Below, piece after piece: positions 1-9,839 of a stretch of 18,214 nucleotides of DNA. Positions within the stretch are counted from its first letter, which is position 1. The number at the start of each line of letters is the position of its first letter. The notes beneath the pieces were generated by a model. That model was not told the origin of the DNA. It saw nothing but the letters and a program-made list of their open reading frames with translations, and searched no databases. Both the position numbers and the translations under genes were made by a program. Origin of the DNA: Spirogloea muscicola (lineage: Eukaryota > Streptophyta > Zygnematophyceae > Spirogloeales > Spirogloeaceae); the NCBI GenBank assembly GCA_009602725.1, contig WELB01000111.1, positions 55,197 to 73,410 of the forward strand, given 5' to 3'.

Positions 1-3000
1 CGGCGCCTCCGCCGCAGCCGGTGCGGCCGCGGCGCTGGCGCCGTTCCTGGAGCAGGACGCCGCCTGCGCCGACGCGCTCGCCGCCTGGCTCGCCTGCAAG
101 CCATTGTCGGGCAGGCCCGGCATCAGCAGCGCTGGCGACATGGCTGACGCCGACGCCGAGCCGGCCTGCATGCTTGTCGCGCTGGAGGACGTCGCCAACC
201 GGCCCAGTGGCGGCCATCAAGGTCTCGAAATGCTGTAGCTGCCAATGAGAAAATACAATGATGTTATCTTGTTAGCATAACACAGTAATACAATAAGGTA
301 AAGCGATTGTTATCTTACAGTTCCATTGGCCATGTAGGATATATCTTGGTTGGTCTATCTTGTGGAACCACTGAGGGTGTACAGTCTCTGATTATTGCTC
401 TTCTTAACTTTGGTACACGCAGAGGGCGGCGGCGGAAGCCGGCAGGCAGCGCACGACGGCCGGCTCTGGGACCTCAAGAACCTGCGCGACATGTGGCTGC
501 TCTAACCCTGACCCTCCAATATTGGAGCTAGCATAATATACTTCTCTTTTGACCACCAACATCTCACTTATTGTCACTCCTTAGACCCAGATCTGCACTC
601 TGAGCCCTTGTCACACTCCTCATTGCTTCCTCTTCCCTGGCGCTCTAATTGCAGCTAAATACTAAATACTAAGCCGCTATACCCTTACAAACCATAACCC
701 CCTAAACCCTAAAGCAGCATTTGGTTGCTGGGCAGCGCCTGTGGCACTGACCGCCCGGTGGCTGCATGCCGACTGGCATGGCCCGGTGATGATCCCGGGG
801 TCGCAGCTTCGGCGTCAGCCAGCGGCAGCTCATCGAGGCGCAGGCAGCGGCAGCCGGCGTTGCGGGTGCGCTCGGCAGAGCCAGGGCGCAGTTGGGCGTC
901 GCGCGCGCCGGCTCGCTGCCGCCAGACCGCGAGTACCTCCGGTGTGGGCCAACGGCATTGGACCAACGGTCATCGCAGCGGCTGACGTTAGTCATCGCAG
1001 CGGCTGGTGCAACGAGGCGGGCTCTGATGCGCCGTGCCACAAGTGGTGCTCGGCAGACGGCGGCGCATGGAGCTGGCTGCGGAGCTTGGCGAGCTGGCAC
1101 AGAAAGAGGCGCGGCTTCTCAATGGGGTGCGCTCGATTGCCAGTTGGTCGCGCGTTTGTTGTGTCGCTGTCGTTGCTTTCAGCGCCAGCCTGCATACTGA
1201 GGGCCACCTCGTTGCTCACCTTGGTGCCAAGTCGATGGCAGTCACTGCCGCAGCTCTGCTGGGAGCTGGCACAGCTGCAGGATACGTACGTCCTCGAAGG
1301 TGAGCTGCACTGCCATTGCTCTGCAGCGGCTGCCGATGGGCCGCTGGGAAGTCCTACTCCTAGTGCTGAATAGTGCTTGGTATTTAGTGTACATGGAGGC
1401 TGATGTACAAAGTCACATGGAGGTTGATGTCCAAAGTTACACCACCGGTGAAAATTTCAACTAAATAATTGACTAACGATCAATTGATTGACCGTTACTG
1501 CCTTCCTCCCCTTTGCTGCGAGCTCCAGGCGACTACGAGCTGAAGCTGCGGCGGCAGGAGCGGCATCTGCACCGGCAGAAGGAGGTGCCCCCTCCTCCTT
1601 CCTCCTCTGTCGTCAACGACAGGCTTCGGAGCAGTTGTGCTCCGAAGCCTGGAGAACGCACTCCCGGCGGCCTTGGCTGCCACCACCATGGCCGCCGGCC
1701 TCGTGACCAGCAGCTGCCGAGCGAGCCTGCCTCGAGCTCGTGCATGTGAGTGACAGTGTGGGGCTCTGTGGGTTGGGGCCAGATCATTGCTCGTGTGGCA
1801 GAGCGCTTCGCGAGGCACGCTGCGCTGGCCGCAGCTCTGCACCTGGAGCGCAAGCGGCGCAGGGTTACCGCACGGCTGGCCTCGGCGGCCTCCACCGAGC
1901 TGGCCACCGTCACCTCCACTATCATGGCCCGGCTGGTCCGCCTCCTCGCTCTGATCCTGCAAGAAGAGAATGCAGCTGCAAGGCTTACGGGCGATCTGAG
2001 CTTATCAGACGGATCCGTGTCACGGCAGGCGGCATATGAAAGGAACGGCAACAGCAGCAGTGGCGGCGGCGGTGGCGGCGGAGTCGGCTGTGACAGCGAT
2101 GAGGCACGCGGCATCCTCGAGAATGTCACAGAGCTCCTGTCTACCATTGGAGGTGTGCCAGCGCCGCTTTGCCGGCAGGTGCTAATGGTCTCGTTATTGG
2201 ACGTGGCTGCGGAGGGGGCCTCATGACAGCAGCCGCCATCTTGGCTTCGTCTGCTCGTAGGCTCGAATTCAGGGCTGCCTACGGCCATGGCGGCAGGAGT
2301 GGCAGCAGCGGCCGCGACACCAGAGGAGGCCGCGCGTGGGATTGCGGGGGTGCTTGCATCAAGCCATGAGCTCCGAGGGAAAGCTGACACTGCGCTGCCA
2401 GCGGCACGCTCTGCCGTGCTAGCCGAGATGTGCGTGAGCAAGCAGACACCTAGTACTGTGCAGTGTTGCCAGGGCCAGTTGCTGAGACCCCCGGACGAGT
2501 CTTGACTCCACGAGCATGCGTGGGTACGGCAGGGAAGATGTGGCTCAGCGACTGACAAGCGCCCTCTTCCTCGGTGGCGGAGGCGGCCACGGTGATGTCT
2601 CCATGGGGGATCCCATCCTCACACACCCGGTTCGTGACTTGGGGCGCCGCCGCAGTGGTGCACGCTACCATTGGAGGCCCCTCGCAAAGCCCTTAGGCCA
2701 CGTGGCTTGGAGCTGACATAGCGAGGGTGGGGGTGTGTGCAGGCTGTGGCAGTCAGCCTGGCAGGCCTGGAGGAGGCTGGCGCGGCGCTCGCCGTGGCCG
2801 TCGAGGGCGTGATGCGGGCGCGCGCCATCAGAGCCGAGGTGAGCTGCGCCCGACCAGACAGCTCACTGCAGCCCTCGCCGCCTAGACCGCTACCGCTGCC
2901 GCTGTACTCTGACTGAGCTCATTGGCACAGGCCCTGCGGCGGGATGGCCCGCGTGGCGAGCTGGAGCGGCACGTGTTTGTGGACTTCTTCCTGGACCCTG

Positions 3001-3071
3001 CTCGACTGCGGGCGACTCTCATCGGCCTCCGCAATGGCAGGCCGCCCATTGCGCTCCTTGCTGATCACTGA
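1..3071 (+). CDS. AUG3: Augmin complex subunit 3 (AUG3/HAUS3), 3' part, 11 exons, 5'-truncated by window edge
   Basis: Augmin binds existing microtubules and recruits the gamma-tubulin ring complex for branching nucleation in the spindle and phragmoplast; AUG3 is a coiled-coil subunit of it. Exons: 1-221, 423-492, 807-941, 1057-1126, 1242-1299, 1529-1584, 1783-2152, 2273-2429, 2533-2629, 2743-2838, 2931-3071. Base 1 is the third base of a codon; 489 residues plus TGA are visible. Family signatures recalled from plant AUG3: [16 protein letters not shown] (exons 5-6), [13 protein letters not shown] across exons 2-3, [12 protein letters not shown] across exons 3-4, and the C-terminal [14 protein letters not shown] in the last exon. 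All phases close. Weakest splice sites are the donors at 493 (GTGGCT) and 2630 (GTTCGT). The latter was preferred because it gives the same spacing as plant AUG3 between PILT and AVE. Exon 7 carries a Ser/Gly-rich insert (near 2053-2083). The true N-terminus lies left of the window. Most of the protein is Ala/Leu/Arg/Glu-rich, as expected for coiled coil. Confidence 0.9.
289..405 (+). pseudogene. nad2: Mitochondrial nad2 fragment (NUMT) inside an AUG3 intron
   Basis: The intron at 222-422 holds an AT-rich stretch that reads from about 289 as [17 protein letters not shown] followed by [16 protein letters not shown]. This matches the NADH dehydrogenase subunit 2 core of plant mitochondria, where the same block reads SSIGHVGYI..GxSCGT.EG.QSL. 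The plastid homologue NdhB has SSIGQIGY and lacks the SCGTxEG block, so a mitochondrial source fits better. A TAA at 286-288 stops the frame on the left, and similarity fades after about 400, just before the intron acceptor at 422. Codons end mostly in A or T, unlike the GC-rich flanking exons. It is a non-functional fragment of about 40 codons. Both boundaries are approximate. Confidence 0.75.
700..713 (+). repeat. Interstitial telomere-like repeat (CCCTAAA)2 in an AUG3 intron
   Basis: Two perfect copies of CCCTAAA, the plant-type telomere unit, lie in the intron at 493-806. Degenerate relatives surround them: CTAACCCTGACCCT near 507-520, a doubled AAATACT near 655-672 and ACCCTTACAAACCATAACCCC just upstream. 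Two units could arise by chance in AT-rich DNA, but the degenerate flank makes a decayed interstitial telomeric tract plausible. Confidence 0.5.
1391..1438 (+). repeat. 24-base tandem duplication in an AUG3 intron
   Basis: Positions 1391-1414 and 1415-1438 are adjacent copies that match at 21 of 24 bases (ACATGGAGG[C/T]TGATGT...). The repeat lies in the intron at 1300-1528, well away from the splice sites. No function is evident; it looks like a local slippage or unequal-exchange duplication. Confidence 0.85.
1620..1651. repeat. Perfect 14-bp inverted repeat with 4-base loop (intronic hairpin)
   Basis: Left arm 1620-1633 (CAGGCTTCGGAGCA) and right arm 1638-1651 (TGCTCCGAAGCCTG) are exact reverse complements around the loop GTTG. 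It lies in the AUG3 intron at 1585-1782, just after a pyrimidine-rich CCTCCTCC tract. As RNA it would form a very stable, fully paired stem. No terminator, tRNA or known ncRNA family is recognised. Confidence 0.9.
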
Positions 3072-3145
3072 TTGCGAGGCAGATCGGGCGGCCTGCATGA
3101 CGCAGGCATGTTGGTTGGCTGCGCCGCTGTGTTAGGAGTGCGGTG

Positions 3146-3345
3146 TGCTGGCTGCACGAGGCAGCAATACTTTGCTGAGATTGTTAATGCAAGCGCCAAA
3201 CGTGCCAACCCCTATACAAACCAATTCAGCTTCACCGTCAGGGCTGGCTGTCTGCACGAGGCAGCAATACTTTGCTGAGATTGTCAACATAAGTGCCAAA
3301 CTCGCCAACCCCCTGTACACCTCCGTCCAGCTTGACCATTAAGGC
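3146..3345 (+). repeat. Two-copy direct repeat, unit about 100 bases, each with a small hairpin
   Basis: A 33-base block at 3152-3184 recurs exactly at 3252-3284, and weaker similarity continues to about 3245 and 3345 with one single-base shift. Each unit contains a perfect hairpin CAGCAA-TACT-TTGCTG (3162-3177 and 3262-3277). It lies 75-275 bases past the AUG3 stop, probably within its 3' UTR. The second half of each unit has diverged more than the first, so either the first half is under constraint or the duplication was patchy. Confidence 0.9.
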
Positions 3346-4306
3346 TGGCCACAGTGACAAGCAAGGCGTGCAGATGATTGACACATTTGAGAGCGTTCCG
3401 ACGATGTCCATGTGACGACTGCCTCTATCAGGCTCAATGTCAGCAGGCCTTGGCTATCAAGTAGCTGGACGTGCTGCTCCTGCTTGCAGGGTGCACGAAA
3501 GCAAGGTGAAATGTGTGTAGCTGTAAAAAGCCAGATACACATTCTCGAAGTTCTCGCTGTGCATAATCCGTCCATGTCATTGCAGCCATCACAGTCTTTA
3601 ACTCACTTCTGAATTTAAAACACTGCAGTTTTGTACATGCCTGGCCAACTCCCTCCTCCATGCGCAACTTAGCAGTTGCTGGCTAGGGGCTAATCGGTTC
3701 ATGGTGGCAATCTTAGACACTCTTAAAGCATCATGCAGACCAGCAGCCCTTTGCACCAGCTTTAACAGTCGTTTGCAGTCAGCCATATGGTCGTAGTCTT
3801 GTGGATGGCTGATTTCACCTCTTAGATCTGATAATTAGCTTCACGATCAAATCTATAGTAGTAGGCATCCATGACCGCCACCTGTTCTCCCATTTAAAAG
3901 TCGAATAACACATCTGTAAACTCAAAGACAACTGCAACAGCAAGCAGCTGGTTGCTGCACGAGGTACCGAGAAGCAAGCTGCACGAGGCATCTGGCAACT
4001 CAACGCACAGCGGATGATATAAAAAATACATTCGCCAGGAGGGGCTCACAATGTGGACTATGCAGCATAGAGCTGAATAACGAGTGAGGCCTGGGTCCCC
4101 TGCAACCGGTGCTGCAGTCAGTGGCAACGCAAGCAGGTAGAGACTCCAACTCACTTGGTGCACAGGAGCGACGTCACCAGCACGTTCCAGCCGCTGACTA
4201 GCAGGTCATCGCTCTGGCAGCTCAGCTATGTCAGGTCTCATGTAAATCTGCTGGTGCAATGGCTGGCTACCTCTCAGGCAATGAGGAGCTCAGTCAGGAG
4301 GCCTAC

Positions 4307-4326
4307 GGGAGGGAGGGGGGGGGTGG
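4307..4326 (+). repeat. G-rich tract downstream of BiP
   Basis: The + strand has runs of 3, 3 and 9 G separated by single A, then TGG, about 90 bases beyond the BiP stop. On the BiP transcript this is a C-rich tract, so any G-quadruplex would form on the template strand. It might slow polymerase near the 3' end, but that is only a suggestion. Confidence 0.6.
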
Positions 4327-4412
4327 AGGACGATGAGAGGGGGAGGTGGCAGGGCTGACTGAAAAGTGGTGGCCTCAATGAGATGGCACAGGCGGCAGAG
4401 AAGGCTCTCGCC

Positions 4413-8407
<3,995 letters not shown>

Positions 8408-8560
8408 CGTGTGCTCGTTAGGACGAAGGCAGTGGAGGTCGTCTTGTGGGAGCTGGAGCTGCAAGTTGGTGTAACCGGAGCTTCACAGGCCGCCGCGGAG
8501 GTGACAGAGCAAATGGCTCTGCGCTGTGGCTGCCGCCGATGGCTGGCGGCCTGTGACCGC

Positions 8561-8617
8561 GACGGCGGCGGAAGCGGCGGCGGCGGCGACGGCGGGGGCG
8601 GCGGCGACGGCGGCGGC
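8561..8617 (+). repeat. GGC/GAC triplet-rich tract in the BiP leader side
   Basis: Imperfect (GGC)n with interspersed GAC and GAA triplets lies 154-210 bases upstream of the BiP ATG. On the BiP strand it reads as GCC/GTC repeats. It is probably in the 5' UTR or core promoter, where such tracts are prone to length change; no coding role is proposed. Confidence 0.7.
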
Positions 8618-8889
8618 TGGGGAGAGAAGCTGGTGCTGTACTTCAGTGAGAAAGCTGGTAGATCCTGGTGGGGGGTAATGGGCTCCCTTTCGGTTAGCCT
8701 GCCTGATGGCTATCACTTAGCGTGGGACCCCGGGGCGGCCGCCGGGCAGTTACAAGTTTCTCGTCAGGGGAGAGAGCCTGACAGAAATCACTTAGGGGGT
8801 AGCGGGCGGCGGCCCGACGTGACGGGGAATCGGGAGGGTTTAAGGAGGTTTGGGAGGCCCCAACCGCCGGTGGCCGCCCAGGAGAAATG

Positions 8890-9135
8890 GCTCGCCCATT
8901 GAAGCCAGAGGAAGCGCTAAGAAACCAAAGCACACAAAGAAAGAAAGCAGCTACAAATTACTCAGGTCTCCCAGGTGGAGGGAAAGGGGGAGGCCGCCTT
9001 GAAAGAAGAAAGTGCTCGCCCATTGAGAATAGGGGCTGGAACAACCAGCCCGAAAAAGAATGAACAGAGTACGAGAAGGGGGCCAGGGGAAGCGCTAAGT
9101 AACAGAAACAAAGCTGCTACGAGACACTCAGTAAC
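8890..9135 (+). repeat. Imperfect direct repeats within the divergent promoter
   Basis: GCTCGCCCATTGA is identical at 8890-8902 and 9014-9026, and GGAAGCGCTAAG is identical at 8910-8921 and 9088-9099. In both copies they occur in the same order and are followed by A-rich sequence with AAAGC[A/T]GCTAC and a CACTCAG/TACTCAG end. The second copy is longer (about 120 versus 75 bases), with an insertion that contains a 7-bp hairpin GGGCTGG-AACAA-CCAGCCC (9033-9051). An old duplication is the likely origin. Confidence 0.75.
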
Positions 9136-9267
9136 CCCTGCTAAGCAGCCGCAGATCAGAGATGCTGGGCTCCTGGAAGTGGGTCCCCTGGCCAGAGCCA
9201 GAGGCAGCAGCGAGGGCTCTGCCGGCACTTGAAAACGGTAAAAGCCAACCCCCGTGTAGAGAGGGTA

Positions 9268-9275
9268 CCACGTCA
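9268..9275 (-). promoter_or_regulatory. Unfolded protein response element (UPRE), exact TGACGTGG
   Basis: The + strand reads CCACGTCA, the reverse complement of TGACGTGG, the consensus bound by XBP1 in animals and bZIP60-type factors in plants. It lies 565 bases upstream of the GRP94 ATG and 861 from the BiP ATG, 16 bases from the nearest CCAAT box. An 8-mer can occur by chance, but this one sits between two classic UPR target genes. Confidence 0.65.
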
Positions 9276-9291
9276 AGGGCGCCCAGCGCAG

Positions 9292-9373
9292 CCAATGAGA
9301 GGCCCCCATTGCGCTCAGCCCACCAATGAGCGCGCGTCTCCCGGGCGCCACGTAACTGGCCGCGCTCCATTGG
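9292..9373. promoter_or_regulatory. CCAAT-box cluster with an adjacent CCACG site
   Basis: CCAAT lies at 9292-9296 and 9323-9327 and its complement ATTGG at 9369-9373, likely NF-Y sites. CCACGTAA at 9348-9355 provides a CCACG half-site. The spacing between CCAAT (ending 9327) and CCACG (starting 9348) is 20 bases, not the 9 of a canonical ER stress response element, so it is not a standard ERSE. Confidence 0.5.
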
Positions 9374-9476
9374 TTCAGCGACGGTCGGCGACTCAATGGC
9401 GCGTCCGGAGTGGCTCGCGAGGGCCTTGGCGACGCGGCCGGCCTACTTGCGACCAGGGTGCGACATCGCCTGGCGC

Positions 9477-9513
9477 GGGGGGGGTTGGTGGGCGTCGGGG
9501 CGGGGGGGGGGGG
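9477..9513 (+). promoter_or_regulatory. Strong G-quadruplex-forming tract upstream of GRP94
   Basis: G runs of 8 (9477-9484), 3 (9490-9492), 4 (9497-9500) and 12 (9502-9513) are separated by loops of 5, 4 and 1 bases. This meets the usual G3+N1-7 rule on the GRP94 sense strand, about 330 bases before the ATG. It may mark a nucleosome-free core promoter, or a structured leader if transcribed. Confidence 0.7.
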
Positions 9514-9536
9514 CGGCGACCCGGGGCGCTCGACGG

Positions 9537-9563
9537 TGACGCTTACGGGCTGACGAGCGTCAG
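9537..9563. promoter_or_regulatory. Cluster of three TGACG bZIP half-sites, two forming a perfect palindrome
   Basis: TGACG occurs at 9537-9541, and CTGACG-AG-CGTCAG (9550-9563) is a perfect inverted pair with a 2-base spacer. Paired TGACG motifs are the core of plant as-1-type elements bound by TGA-class bZIP factors. The cluster lies about 280-300 bases before the GRP94 ATG. Confidence 0.5.
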
Positions 9564-9569
9564 GCGGTA

Positions 9570-9577
9570 GAAGTTTC
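9570..9577. promoter_or_regulatory. Heat-shock-type inverted unit GAAGTTTC
   Basis: GAA and TTC are separated by two bases, as in a minimal two-unit heat shock element. A full element needs at least three units, and the next position reads CAG rather than GAA, so this is weak. Confidence 0.25.
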
Positions 9578-9839
9578 GTCAGGAGACGGAGTTCGGGTAA
9601 TTCCGTGCCCCGCGTGCACGCCGCTAGCGCCGCCGACGCCGCCGCGCCGCCGTCGCCGCTGCCAGCGCCAGCGTCGCCGCCGTCCTCTGAAGGCGTGAAC
9701 GGCCTTCCCGGAAGCGTCTCAGACCGTCGTAGAGCGGCCAGCATTGGCTCCCGCTGCCGCCCCTGCAACTGCGCAGACTGCGCCTTGCCAGGTGTTCCGC
9801 TCACTGCCTGCAGCTGAGTGCCAACGGTATCGCGACGAC

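Larger units (their letters stand above)
3072..4412. other. Spacer between convergent AUG3 and BiP genes (3' UTRs)
   Basis: This 1.34 kb holds the downstream regions of two converging genes. I see no convincing coding sequence: open frames on both strands are short and match nothing I recognise. No tRNA was found. A TGTAA motif, used as a poly(A) signal in green algae, occurs at 3522-3526 on the AUG3 strand, about 450 bases past its stop, but use of it is uncertain. The spacer contains the 100-base direct repeat and the G-rich tract listed separately, and four copies of the 10-mer CTGCACGAGG. Confidence 0.6.
8408..9839. promoter_or_regulatory. Shared divergent promoter region between BiP and GRP94
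   Basis: The 1,432 bases between the two start codons carry both 5' leaders and the only space for upstream promoters of both genes. It contains an exact UPRE (9268-9275), a 7/8 UPRE match TCACGTCG on the minus strand (8815-8822), three CCAAT boxes (9292-9373), three TGACG half-sites (9537-9563), a heat-shock-type site (9570-9577), a G-quadruplex tract and imperfect direct repeats. No ATG occurs between 9577 and 9840 on the + strand, so the GRP94 ATG is the first in its leader. I see no TATA box in a convincing position. Long open frames here on either strand are by-products of high GC and match no protein I know. Confidence 0.8.

Noticed and set aside
289-405. Plastid ndhB insertion
   Set aside because: Nad2 and NdhB are homologous, but HVGY and SCGTxEGxQSL fit the mitochondrial protein and not the plastid one.
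1533-2558. A 341-codon open frame on the minus strand
   Set aside because: It runs antisense across six AUG3 exons and introns; the + strand frames match plant AUG3 exon by exon, so this is a shadow.
2630-2656. Longer AUG3 exon 9 ending at GTGGTG or GTGCAC
   Set aside because: Those donors give phase 1, which breaks the frame with the acceptor at 2742; ending at 2629 keeps phase 0 and the family's spacing.
3072-4412. A tRNA or small gene in the AUG3-BiP spacer
   Set aside because: No cloverleaf with a GGTTCRANYCC-like T arm was found, and open frames have no family resemblance or coding bias.
9292-9352. Canonical ERSE (CCAAT-N9-CCACG)
   Set aside because: Every CCAAT/CCACG pairing on both strands was checked and none has a 9-base gap.
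8962-9804. A 280-codon open frame on the minus strand within the chaperone promoter
   Set aside because: It is a GC-rich reading frame of Arg/Pro/Ala/Ser composition with no recognisable domain, and it crosses the G-quadruplex, CCAAT and bZIP clusters and the GRP94 leader.
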